A stretch of DNA of 64,000 nt from assembly GCA_000597885.1 (NCBI GenBank), contig CP004371.1, positions 6,030,001-6,094,000 on the forward strand, read 5' to 3'. Position numbers and translations under genes: made by a program. The DNA is from Flammeovirgaceae bacterium 311 (GTDB lineage: Bacteria > Bacteroidota > Bacteroidia > Cytophagales > Cyclobacteriaceae). The notes under the pieces were generated by a model. That model was not told the origin of the DNA and made no database searches. It was given only the letters and a program-made list of their open reading frames with translations. The first letter of the stretch is position 1. The number at the start of each line of letters is the position of its first letter. Of this stretch, positions 17,825 to 27,010 are shown one piece after another.

Positions 17825-18294
17825 TTAGGCCGTAACAAATCTTATGACTTTGTCTTTTCTTACTTCACATCGCAAGTCATGAAAATTGAGGACAGTGGCA
17901 TAATGTGGCTCATCGATAAACAAATCATATACATTCGGGCAATCGAATTGCGCTACAACTATTTTGCTGGTCTTCGAAAATCCCCATCCTTTTGATGTAG
18001 TCAAATATACTTTTCTGAAAAAGAATTTATTGCTTACAAAGTGGTCGAATATGTATCTGCCAGGTATACCTATTTCTTTGCAGGCTTCTCCCTGTTTGGC
18101 GAAGTCGGAGCAAATGCGAACGGTGAGCCCTGAGTTGGTAATTTCAGGTGGATCATTGGGGAATCTATATGTTGTTTTGAGTGAATAGCGAGGACTATCA
18201 CCCTGTGTTATCTCTGATGTGAATAATTTGTCGTATTCGGGAAAAACGATCTTCCTACAGAATCTACAATTTCTTTGATTTCTCTATGCTTCAT
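17825..18294 (-). pseudogene. Frameshifted hypothetical gene
   Basis: From ATG 18292-18294 one frame reads MKHREIKEIVDSVG and then stops 14 codons later. The frame one base back, from about 18253, reads 'KIVFPEYDKLFTSEITQGD' and stays open for over 140 codons to a stop at 17825-17827, with 'GLTVRICSDFAKQGEACKEI' and 'HYATVLNFHDLRCEVRKDKV'. Joined, they give about 155 residues. Amino-acid use looks genuinely coding, but I do not recognise the family. The break is near GTAGGAAG. It may be a mutation after acquisition, a sequencing error, or slippage. A plus-strand frame covering part of this stretch is only its shadow. Confidence 0.6.
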
Positions 18295-18350
18295 AATTTT
18301 AGAAGGGAATTAAGCTCAATTTCATATTCAATGATTGAAGTGTAGCTTGG

Positions 18351-19574
18351 CTACTTCCTCTCTAAAATATTCTCAAAAACACTTTTTATCCGCTTATGCA
18401 TATCAAATATCACAACTGTGCTGGTTATGTAACTCAACCTCCTATTATCTTTTCTTCTGGTCAGTTTTAGCTTATTTGTAAAGAAAGCATAGTGCTCCCC
18501 ATTCTTTTCATAGGAATGGAATGACTCTCTATCAAAAGACAGCTCTTCTATTTTATATCTTTTTAGGTAGCCAATATGATCTTCGATTGCAGTATTCTTT
18601 GAAATATTGAAAAGCGCATGAAATCTGTCTAATGAATCTGCATAAAATGAATACAGCTTGCCAATATCTTCTACCAATAAGCTTTTTTGATATTCAGCCA
18701 GTATTGTAGTTAAATCACCAGAAGCTGGATTTAACCTTTTAGTACTTTCCTTCTCTTCCAGGTTTAAAAGTCTATACAGGCCGGCTACTTCCTTTATATT
18801 AACTGCAAAATTTAAATTGGCAGCAGCCTCTGTAATCCCTGATGTCGTTATTCCAATTACTTCGCCATCCTGATTGAATAACGGTCCTCCGCTACTGCCA
18901 TTAGTAATAGATGCTGTGGTTTGAATCCGGCTATTGGCCTCACGGTATCCTGAAACTAATCCTTCTGATAATGTTAACGTTAGATCACGTGGATTACCTA
19001 TTGCGAAGCACTTCGACCCTATTTCAGACTCTAGATTTGCGATTGGCACATAATCAAAAACGCGGTCATTTGGGCCCAAGCGAAACAGAACATAATCATT
19101 TTCTTCACTGTATTCCAGCACTTCTGTAATCATGAATTTGTCCTGAGCCTCATTAACAACTAAGGCATTCGAGGCTGTTGCTAAAACATGATAGTTAGTT
19201 AAAGCAAGTCCACTTGGATCAATTACAAAACAAGTCCCTTGACCTACCCCTTCTTTTTCTTTAGTGTAAATTGTGAAGACAGCATTTTTATTTTTCTTGT
19301 AAAGCTCTGTCAGGTTATTAACGCTTGCTGATTGCTTTAGAGATTTAATTTCCTCCTGAAGTTTGCTAGTTTCGCTATTATATTTTTCCTGCAGCTCATT
19401 CTTCTCAAGCCTAGCTTCAAGTTCCCTTATTTTAGATTCCTTCTCTTTCAGGATCAATTCCTGGGCATGCTTTATAGAATCATTTGCTAATTCTGCATTC
19501 TTGGATGAAAATTCACCACAGCTTACTGCCGTAGCAGTGATAGTTAGGGCTAGGATCAGGTGAGCGATCTTCAT
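18351..19574 (-). CDS. Trypsin-like serine protease lipoprotein
   Basis: The 407-residue product has a lipoprotein signal with Cys 19 ('TITATAVSCGEF'), a coiled-coil stretch (about residues 28-80, rich in K, E and L), and a trypsin-like protease domain with His 129 ('LTNYHVL'), Asp 160 ('EENDYVLFRL') and Ser 238 in 'TNGSSGGPL'. A C-terminal region of about 120 residues has an NTF2-like feel ('AEYQKSLLVEDIGKLYSFYA'). There is no PDZ domain, unlike DegP. It should be anchored in the envelope. It is divergent from hsdM with a 363-bp gap. Confidence 0.82.
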   Translation of the reverse strand: MKIAHLILALTITATAVSCGEFSSKNAELANDSIKHAQELILKEKESKIRELEARLEKNELQEKYNSETSKLQEEIKSLKQSASVNNLTELYKKNKNAVFTIYTKEKEGVGQGTCFVIDPSGLALTNYHVLATASNALVVNEAQDKFMITEVLEYSEENDYVLFRLGPNDRVFDYVPIANLESEIGSKCFAIGNPRDLTLTLSEGLVSGYREANSRIQTTASITNGSSGGPLFNQDGEVIGITTSGITEAAANLNFAVNIKEVAGLYRLLNLEEKESTKRLNPASGDLTTILAEYQKSLLVEDIGKLYSFYADSLDRFHALFNISKNTAIEDHIGYLKRYKIEELSFDRESFHSYEKNGEHYAFFTNKLKLTRRKDNRRLSYITSTVVIFDMHKRIKSVFENILERK

Positions 19575-19937
19575 GGTTTAGGAATAATGTTATTTCCAAA
19601 GATATCTTTTCAGTGTATATATTTCTAGTGCATGTAATAGATGAAGCTAAATGCCTTAATTGTCCTTGTAGTAAGGAAGTGAAGTCATTGATGCTTTAAC
19701 TGCATTGCGATGAATGATAGTACTGCAGGCATCAATTCCCTGCTGACTTAGCTGTTTCAAGTTGTTAATAAAACTTACTTATCGAGTAATTTTACCCACT
19801 GTCTTACAATATTTGTATCTTGTTACGGAAGTAATGATGGTTAAACATTGCCTGCGGTTACGGTGGCTTTTAGTTCATTCAGTAGGCTTTTGTCTAACAC
19901 CATTTTAATCTGTCTGATAAAAATTTTCTTATAACAC
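19575..19937. other. Divergent promoter region
   Basis: The gap between the protease gene and hsdM holds no convincing gene. One 20-codon minus-strand frame (about 19850-19910, reading MVLDKSLLNELKATVTAGNV) looks peptide-like but is too short to call. Confidence 0.4.
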
Positions 19938-22286
19938 ATGAACCACGCCTCTCACAATAAATTAGTCTCCTTCATCTGGTCCATAGCCGACGACTGCCTG
20001 CGCGATGTGTATGTGCGGGGTAAGTACCGGGATGTAATCTTACCCATGGTAGTATTGCGTCGTATTGATGCACTGCTGGAGCCAACCAAAGCAGAAGTGC
20101 TGGAGGAATGGCGCTTTCAGCGGGAGGAGATGGGCTTTACAGAACCTGAGGCCAATGGCCTTACAGAAGTGTCAGGCTTTGTATTTTACAATACCAGTGA
20201 ATGGACTTTGCAGCGCCTGCAGGCTACGGCTACGAATAACCAGCAGATACTGGAGGCAAACTTTAAAGCCTACTTGGATGGCTTTAGCGCTAACGTTAAG
20301 GAGATCATAGCCAAATTTAACCTGCGCAGCCAGGTGAAGCACATGGCCAACAAAGATGTGCTGCTGGCGGTGCTGGAGAAATTTAATTCTCCTTACATCA
20401 ACCTAACGCCCTACGAGAAAGTAGATCCTGACGGACGCAAACTGCCGCCCCTGAGCAACCTGGGCATGGGCTATGTTTTTGAGGAGCTGATCCGGAAATT
20501 CAACGAAGAAAACAACGAAGAGGCCGGAGAACACTTTACCCCGCGCGAGGTAATTGACCTGATGACGCACCTGGTCTTTGAGCCAATAAAGGAAGCGCTG
20601 CCGCCGGTAATGACGATTTATGACCCTGCCTGTGGATCTGGTGGTATGCTTACAGAGTCGCAGAACTTTATCAAAGATCCGGAAGGAGAGATCCGTGCCG
20701 AGGGTGACGTATACCTGTTCGGTAAAGAGATAAACGACGAGACCTACGCCATTTGCAAGTCCGATATGATGATCAAGGGTAATGACCCTGAAAATATCCG
20801 CAATGGCTCTACGCTCTCAACAGATGAGTTTAGGGGTAAGCACTTTGACTTTATGCTTTCCAATCCGCCCTATGGCAAATCCTGGAGCAGTGAAGTGCGT
20901 TACATCAAGGACGGAAATGAAATTATTGATCCACGCTTTCAGGTAACGCTTAAAAACTACTGGGGCGAAGAAGAAGTGGTGGATGCTACTCCTCGTTCTT
21001 CCGACGGACAGCTACTATTCCTGATGGAAATGGTGGATAAGATGAAGCCTGCTCACATTAGCCCTACCGGATCGCGTATAGCTTCCGTTCATAACGGCTC
21101 CAGTCTTTTCACTGGCGATGCTGGAGGAGGAGAAAGCAACATCCGTCGCTATATTATCGAGAACGACCTTCTGGAGGCTATTATTCAGTTGCCAAACAAC
21201 CTCTTTTACAACACAGGTATTACCACCTACATCTGGCTACTGAGCAATAGCAAAGCGCCCCACCGAAGGGGAAAGGTGCAGCTGATCGATGCAGGTCAGC
21301 TATACCAGAAACTACGCAAAAACCTGGGCAATAAAAACTGCGAATTCTCTCCTGAGCACATCAGGGAGATAGTGCAGGTATATGAAAGCTTGCAGACCAT
21401 AGAGCGCAAAGGTGACGAGGGCATAGCCTCCAAAGTATTCGATAATAGCGATTTTGGCTACTACAAGATAACTATAGAACGCCCTAAGCGGCTGATAGCT
21501 CAGTTTACTTCCGAGCGCATTGCTGAGCTGCGCTTCGACAAAGGCCTGCGGGAGCCGATGGAATGGGCTTATTCCGAGTTTGGCGAGGAAGTATATACGA
21601 ATCTTCCCAGTCATGAAAAAGCTATCCTGGGTTGGGCAGAGAAGCAGGAGCTCAACCTGAGCGCTAAACAGGCTAAGGCGCTGGTGAGCAAAGCCACTTG
21701 GCAAAAGCAGCTGGAGCTAGTGAATGCGGCTACCAAATTGATGCAAGCCGTTGGTAGTGAGGAATACAGCGACTTCAATGTCTTTCGCGATAAAGTAGAA
21801 GCTGCCCTTAAGCCGTGTAAGATGAAGCTGTCGGCTTCAGAGAAGAAAGCCATCCTGAATGCAGTGAGTTGGTATGATGCCGCCGCCGAAAAGGTGGTGA
21901 AAGGCACAACTAAGCTGCAAGGAGAGAAGCTGGAACGCCTGCTCGACCGCCTGGGCTGTGATGAAACCCAATTGCCTGACTATGGCTACTATCCGACCGC
22001 CAAAAAAGGGGAGTACTTGGAATATGAAACTGAAAGTGACCTGCGCGACACCGAGAACGTGCCCCTGAATGAGCAGATATATGATTACTTCCTGCGCGAA
22101 GTAAAACCGCATGTGGCTGAGGCTTGGATTAATTTAGAGGCCACCAAAGTTGGCTATGAGATCAGCTTTAACAAATACTTCTATCGCCATAAGCCTCTGC
22201 GCAGTATAGAGGAAGTAAGTAGTGATATTCTGACTTTGGAAGTAGAGAGTGATGGTCTTATCCGTGAAATCTTAACTCTAGCCTAA
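19938..22286 (+). CDS. hsdM: Type I restriction-modification DNA methyltransferase subunit
   Basis: The 782-residue product has the HsdM N-terminal helical domain ('LVSFIWSIADDCLRDVYVRG') and an N6-adenine methyltransferase core with the SAM motif 'YDPACGSGGML' near residue 229 and the catalytic 'SNPPY' near 308. The C-terminal extension of over 200 residues is longer than in E. coli HsdM (529 residues) and typical of the larger class often found with DUF262 genes. It methylates one strand of the bipartite target with HsdS. Its stop overlaps the hsdS start (TAATG). Confidence 0.95.
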   Translation: MNHASHNKLVSFIWSIADDCLRDVYVRGKYRDVILPMVVLRRIDALLEPTKAEVLEEWRFQREEMGFTEPEANGLTEVSGFVFYNTSEWTLQRLQATATNNQQILEANFKAYLDGFSANVKEIIAKFNLRSQVKHMANKDVLLAVLEKFNSPYINLTPYEKVDPDGRKLPPLSNLGMGYVFEELIRKFNEENNEEAGEHFTPREVIDLMTHLVFEPIKEALPPVMTIYDPACGSGGMLTESQNFIKDPEGEIRAEGDVYLFGKEINDETYAICKSDMMIKGNDPENIRNGSTLSTDEFRGKHFDFMLSNPPYGKSWSSEVRYIKDGNEIIDPRFQVTLKNYWGEEEVVDATPRSSDGQLLFLMEMVDKMKPAHISPTGSRIASVHNGSSLFTGDAGGGESNIRRYIIENDLLEAIIQLPNNLFYNTGITTYIWLLSNSKAPHRRGKVQLIDAGQLYQKLRKNLGNKNCEFSPEHIREIVQVYESLQTIERKGDEGIASKVFDNSDFGYYKITIERPKRLIAQFTSERIAELRFDKGLREPMEWAYSEFGEEVYTNLPSHEKAILGWAEKQELNLSAKQAKALVSKATWQKQLELVNAATKLMQAVGSEEYSDFNVFRDKVEAALKPCKMKLSASEKKAILNAVSWYDAAAEKVVKGTTKLQGEKLERLLDRLGCDETQLPDYGYYPTAKKGEYLEYETESDLRDTENVPLNEQIYDYFLREVKPHVAEAWINLEATKVGYEISFNKYFYRHKPLRSIEEVSSDILTLEVESDGLIREILTLA

Positions 22287-23602
22287 TGGAAGCAATAGTA
22301 GAAGAAGCACTAATAGTGAAATATCCTGCTTATAAAGATTCTGGAGTTGAGTGGCTGGGTGATGTTCCGTCGCATTGGAAAATTGTTTCATTAGGCTCCC
22401 TTCTTGAGCTAAAAAGCGATAAGAATCATCCTGATTATGAGGTGCTTTCTGTTTATAGGGAGTATGGTGTAATTCCAAAAGACTCAAGGGATGATAATCA
22501 TAACGCTACTTCACTTGATACAACCAATTACAAAGCAGTTGAGCCGGGAGATTTAGTTGTAAATAAAATGAAAGCCTGGCAAGGGTCAATGGGGATTAGC
22601 GGACATAAAGGTATAGTGAGTCCTGCCTATATTACTTGTAAAGTAACATCAAGAGAAGTTTACTCAAAGTACCTTCACCAGTTGTTAAGAAGCAACTCTT
22701 ACATTGGTGAGTATAATAGAATTTCATATGGTGTAAGAGTAGGGCAATGGGACATGCACTATGAAGACTTTAAGAAAGTTATTACGCTCCTTCCACCCAA
22801 AGAAGAACAAACCGCTATCGCCCAATTCCTTGACCGCAAAACAGCCCAGATAGACAAAGCCATAGCCATAAAAGTAAAGCAGATAGAGCTACTCAAAGAG
22901 CGTAGGCAAATTCTTATTCACAATGCCGTTATCCGTGGGCTGAATCCTGAAGTGCCGATGAAGGATAGTGGTGTGGAATGGATAGGGGAGATACCTATGC
23001 ATTGGAAACTAACTCAAATAAAAAAAATTGCTTTGACAACAAGTGGTGGAACACCTCCAAGCGGTAATGTTGACCGATATTATAATGGCCACATACCCTG
23101 GGTAAGAACTACTGATTTAAATAATGATGAGTTATTTGATGTTCCTGAAAAAATAACTGATAACGCAATTAGGGATACAGCATGTAAATTAGTTCCTGAA
23201 AATACTGTGTGCGTGGCAATGTATGGTGGGCCTGGGACAATAGGCAAGCATGCAATTTTAAGAATTAAAGCTACCCTAAATCAGGCGCTGTGTGGTATAG
23301 TAGGATCTGAAAAGTTGCATTCTGAGTTTCTCTACTACTATATAAAGTTCTGTAGGCCGTACTGGATGATTGGTGCGAAAGGTACCAGAATTGACCCTAA
23401 CATCAATCAGGATGAAGTTAGAAATATGGCCATCACTCTTCCTCCGAAGTCTGAGCAAATTGCTATCTCTGAATACATAAGTGATGCAAGTGGTAAGATC
23501 ATAAAAGCAATAACCTTAAAAGAAAAGGAAACTGAGAAGTTGCAAGAGTACAAAGCAAGCCTTATCAATAGTGCTGTAACAGGTAAAATAAAGGTGTGTT
23601 GA
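22286..23602 (+). CDS. hsdS: Type I restriction-modification specificity subunit
   Basis: The 438-residue product has two target recognition domains, each introduced by the same motif: 'YKDSGVEWLGDVPSHWK' near residue 12 and 'MKDSGVEWIGEIPMHWK' near 228. Each ends in a conserved 'LPPKxEQxAI' stretch followed by a long helix ('FLDRKTAQIDKAIAIKVKQI' in the first). This is the full two-domain HsdS plan that reads the two halves of the target. No inverted repeats or second hsdS suggesting phase-variable shuffling were seen nearby. Confidence 0.95.
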   Translation: MEAIVEEALIVKYPAYKDSGVEWLGDVPSHWKIVSLGSLLELKSDKNHPDYEVLSVYREYGVIPKDSRDDNHNATSLDTTNYKAVEPGDLVVNKMKAWQGSMGISGHKGIVSPAYITCKVTSREVYSKYLHQLLRSNSYIGEYNRISYGVRVGQWDMHYEDFKKVITLLPPKEEQTAIAQFLDRKTAQIDKAIAIKVKQIELLKERRQILIHNAVIRGLNPEVPMKDSGVEWIGEIPMHWKLTQIKKIALTTSGGTPPSGNVDRYYNGHIPWVRTTDLNNDELFDVPEKITDNAIRDTACKLVPENTVCVAMYGGPGTIGKHAILRIKATLNQALCGIVGSEKLHSEFLYYYIKFCRPYWMIGAKGTRIDPNINQDEVRNMAITLPPKSEQIAISEYISDASGKIIKAITLKEKETEKLQEYKASLINSAVTGKIKVC

Positions 23603-23603
23603 T

Positions 23604-25040
23604 ATGGAGGCTACAGTAACCATAGCGCATCATTCTCAACACACTAATGGTAAAGAAGGGAAACACTTTACTTTCACCCCTAGGCTAGTGAAGGTAAAAG
23701 AGCTGTTAGCTAATAGCAGTATCAAGATCCCCCATTATCAGCGTCCTTACAAATGGACACTAAAGAATGTAAACCAACTGCTGGATGATATTCTGCATCA
23801 CCATAAGCATACAGCTTATCGTTTAGGTACGCTCGTCATGCATCGGGAAAAGGAGAGGGAAGTGCACCATATTGTAGATGGCCAGCAGCGTAGCATTACC
23901 ATTACGCTGATCGCTTATGCCATCTTTCGAGAGAGGCAGGATGAGCTTAAGAAGATTAGCAAAGCAGAGCATCTAAGTACCTATCAGCCTAAATTGGCTT
24001 CCCTACGCTTCAGCGATAAGCTATCTCAAAAGAATATTCAGCAAAACTACGAGGAGATTAAAAGACGAATACGGGAGTTTGATTCAGAGGCAATCCAGTT
24101 CTTTTACGATAAGTGTGAATTAGTAGAAGTGGTCATTCAGAATATCTCGGAAGCCTTTCAGTTTTTTGATTCTCAAAATGCTCGCGGCCGCGACCTGGAG
24201 CCCCACGATCTGCTTAAGGCTTTCCACTTGCGCGAAATGGCCCACACCGCCACTGAGCAGGAAAAGCTGGAGAGTGTAGCTGACTGGGAAGCAATGGATA
24301 CTGAGCGACTGGCCAGCCTGTTCGGGAATTACCTCTTTCGCATACGCAACTGGTCAAAAGGATATCCTGCCCGTTACTTCACAAAAAGTGATGTACAGAT
24401 CTTTAAAGGAATAAGCCCGGAAGTAAAAGAAAAATATCCTTTTGCTGATCTGTACCGCATTGGTCACTATTATGTAAAAGCCTATAATGAGGACTATCAC
24501 CGTCAGATAGATAGGGGACAAATGCCATATCCCTTTCAATTAGATGGAGTACTCATGAATGGCAAGCGCTTTTTTGAGATGGTAGGCTATTATCAACAAC
24601 TGCTGGAGAAGGTAAAATCACTTAAAACAGAAATCAAGCAAGGAAATAACAGTTTGGCTAAAATCATTCTTGAAAAGCTTGATGCCTATCCTGGTCATGA
24701 TCGCACGGGTGATAAATACGTGCGTACGCTTTTCGACGGTTGCTTACTTTACTACCTCGATAAGTTTGGAGTCCAGGAGATAGACCGAGCTATTGAAAAA
24801 TTCTTTATCTGGTCGTATAGCCTGCGCCTGCAGCAGCATTCTGTTAAGTTGGCTTCCATGGATAATCATGCCCTTGGAGAAATGCCACTCCTGCAACAGG
24901 CTCCCTTCTTTAAACTTATGCAGGAAGCACTCCGGCCAGCTGAGATATTCAGCATTCCACTACCTGAGGTGAAAGAGCTGAAGGGAACAAAAGTAGAGGA
25001 AATTCAAAAGTTGTTTCAGCAATTACATTATCTCCCATGA
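23604..25040 (+). CDS. DUF262-domain protein
   Basis: The 478-residue product has the DUF262 ParB-like signature: 'IKIPHYQRPYKWTLKNVNQL' near residue 35 and 'HIVDGQQRSITITL' near 92, the DGQQR motif implicated in nucleotide hydrolysis or nicking in GmrS-type proteins. 'FQFFDSQNARGRDLEPHDLL' is another family landmark. The C-terminal half is helical and lacks a clear HNH motif. It starts 1 bp after hsdS and overlaps the next DUF262 gene by 4 bp, so all are coupled. It may form a pair with the next protein. Confidence 0.85.
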   Translation: MEATVTIAHHSQHTNGKEGKHFTFTPRLVKVKELLANSSIKIPHYQRPYKWTLKNVNQLLDDILHHHKHTAYRLGTLVMHREKEREVHHIVDGQQRSITITLIAYAIFRERQDELKKISKAEHLSTYQPKLASLRFSDKLSQKNIQQNYEEIKRRIREFDSEAIQFFYDKCELVEVVIQNISEAFQFFDSQNARGRDLEPHDLLKAFHLREMAHTATEQEKLESVADWEAMDTERLASLFGNYLFRIRNWSKGYPARYFTKSDVQIFKGISPEVKEKYPFADLYRIGHYYVKAYNEDYHRQIDRGQMPYPFQLDGVLMNGKRFFEMVGYYQQLLEKVKSLKTEIKQGNNSLAKIILEKLDAYPGHDRTGDKYVRTLFDGCLLYYLDKFGVQEIDRAIEKFFIWSYSLRLQQHSVKLASMDNHALGEMPLLQQAPFFKLMQEALRPAEIFSIPLPEVKELKGTKVEEIQKLFQQLHYLP

Positions 25041-27010
25041 GCAGTGAATCAATTAAAACCCTAAGCCTGCGGGAGCTTTTTGGTGCGGAGCAATACGTTA
25101 TTCCCATTTACCAGCGCAACTATGCCTGGGAGGCAAAAGAAATAAATCAGCTCATCCAGGATATTGCAGATTATGCAGTTAGGAATAAGCCAATTGCTAA
25201 AGGCTTGTTTGATGAAGGGGCAGATAATTACTACATAGGCACACTGGTAGTATATGAACGCAGCCACAATGGCAATACTACCTACGAAACCATTGACGGA
25301 CAGCAGCGGCTAACAACCTTGAACGTTCTAATCAATGTACTCCGGCGAGAGTTTGGAAGTGAGATTAATAGTACACTGCCCAGATCTATCCTGAATATTT
25401 CCTTCGATAGCCGTCCACATGCAACAGAAACACTGTATGCGATAGCAGCAGATACGGATGAAGTTCCCTATCAGTCGAACAAAACCTATTCTCCAGCTAT
25501 AAAGAGAGCCTATACAATTGCACATACCTCCTTGCCTAAAATACTTAAGGATGCCAGGCTCGAGCTGGATGATTTTTATGCATACCTGATGAGCCGTGTG
25601 TTCATTCTCCGGGTATCGGTACCACACGATACTGATCTCAATCATTACTTTGAGATCATGAATAATCGGGGAGAGCAGCTCGAAAAGCATGAGATACTTA
25701 AAGCCCGATTACTGGAAAAGATACAGCAAGATAAAATAGCTGGCAATGTATTCAGTAAGGTATGGGAAGCCTGTGCTGACATGGAGCGTTACGTACAGTA
25801 TGGATTTCCAGTAGAACAGCGTAGAGCTTTATTTCAGGCAGGGGATGATTGGAATACACTGCGTGTAAATAGCTTCGAAGATCTAACGCAGAGGCTTGCT
25901 CCACTTCAACAGAACAGGGAGCAGAGAGAACAAGATGGCTTGGAAGTAGATAGTCTTAGTATTGAAGAAATATTAGTAAGAGGAATTCAATTTACAGAGG
26001 AAAAGAAAGACACTGAGGAGGCGCCAGAACGTTTCAGTTCAGTCATAAGCTTTCCAAATTTTTTGTTGCATGTGCTGCGCATCCAAACAAGAGAAGACAT
26101 TCCCCTGGATGATAAGCGTCTCCTCGAAACCTTTGATCTGTACCTGAAGGGAGATGAGCAAAGTACTATTGCCTTTGTGCATCACTTCTGCTTCAGCCTT
26201 CTCAAGGCTAAGTTTCTGTTTGATAAATACATTATCAAGCGAGAAATACTTAATGGGAAGGAAGAGTGGAGCTTAAAACGCTTAAAACGCTATGCGGCAG
26301 GAAATGTAAGCTGGGTGAATACTTTCGGTGAGGAAGATGTGAGTAAGGGAGAAAACCAGAATCTTATAATGCTATTGGCTATGTTTCATGTATCTGCTCC
26401 TACACAGATCTATAAACATTGGTTAAATGCTGCCTTGAATTTTGTATTTGAAAGACAGGAAGTTGATGCCCAGCTGTATCAGGAGTACCTCGAAAATTTG
26501 GCAAGAACCTACCTTTTTAACCGCTATCTGAAAAAGGAACCAGATGATTACTATCAGATCATCTACAAAGGCGTTACAAGGCCGGAAGAGGTAGAGATAG
26601 ACAAGACTCGTTTAAACCAGGGTACGGCAGTTGAAAACTTCATTTTCAATTACCTGGATTATCTGTTGTGGAAAAGAGAATTTAAAGGGCATCAGAATTT
26701 TGAGTTTGCTTTCCGTACCTCTGTCGAGCATTACTACCCTCAAAGACCTTTGGGAAACATCGAGAAACTTAAAAGTGGCATAGACGATTTCGGAAACCTA
26801 TGCTTAATAAGCAGCAGCAAGAATTCCCAACTGAGCAACAACCTGCCTTCAGGCAAGAAGGACTACTACCACAAAGTAGGCGCTGACAGTCTTAAGCAAC
26901 AGCGTATGATGGACTATGATAATTGGGGAGTAGACGAGATCAGAGAACACGGTAGTGAAATGGAAACTATTCTTTTTGAAGAACTTATAAACTTTAGCGC
27001 CCATGCCTAG
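25037..27010 (+). CDS. DUF262 and DUF1524 (GmrSD-like) protein
   Basis: The 657-residue product joins an N-terminal DUF262 domain ('QYVIPIYQRNYAWEAKEINQ' near residue 18, 'ETIDGQQRLTTLNVL' near 80, 'YFEIMNNRGEQLEKHEIL') with a C-terminal DUF1524 HNH-type nuclease region ('VEHYYPQRPLGN', 'DFGNLCLISSSKNSQLSN'). This is the plan of GmrSD type IV restriction enzymes, which cut modified phage DNA. In the usual DUF1524 pattern the His of H-x-Y-P-Q is metal or proton handling, and it is present. It overlaps both neighbours, so it belongs to the hsd operon. Confidence 0.88.
   Translation: MSSESIKTLSLRELFGAEQYVIPIYQRNYAWEAKEINQLIQDIADYAVRNKPIAKGLFDEGADNYYIGTLVVYERSHNGNTTYETIDGQQRLTTLNVLINVLRREFGSEINSTLPRSILNISFDSRPHATETLYAIAADTDEVPYQSNKTYSPAIKRAYTIAHTSLPKILKDARLELDDFYAYLMSRVFILRVSVPHDTDLNHYFEIMNNRGEQLEKHEILKARLLEKIQQDKIAGNVFSKVWEACADMERYVQYGFPVEQRRALFQAGDDWNTLRVNSFEDLTQRLAPLQQNREQREQDGLEVDSLSIEEILVRGIQFTEEKKDTEEAPERFSSVISFPNFLLHVLRIQTREDIPLDDKRLLETFDLYLKGDEQSTIAFVHHFCFSLLKAKFLFDKYIIKREILNGKEEWSLKRLKRYAAGNVSWVNTFGEEDVSKGENQNLIMLLAMFHVSAPTQIYKHWLNAALNFVFERQEVDAQLYQEYLENLARTYLFNRYLKKEPDDYYQIIYKGVTRPEEVEIDKTRLNQGTAVENFIFNYLDYLLWKREFKGHQNFEFAFRTSVEHYYPQRPLGNIEKLKSGIDDFGNLCLISSSKNSQLSNNLPSGKKDYYHKVGADSLKQQRMMDYDNWGVDEIREHGSEMETILFEELINFSAHA

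Noticed and set aside
17964-18188. Plus-strand frame of 74 codons
   Set aside because: It is the shadow of the better-supported minus-strand frameshifted gene at 17825-18294.
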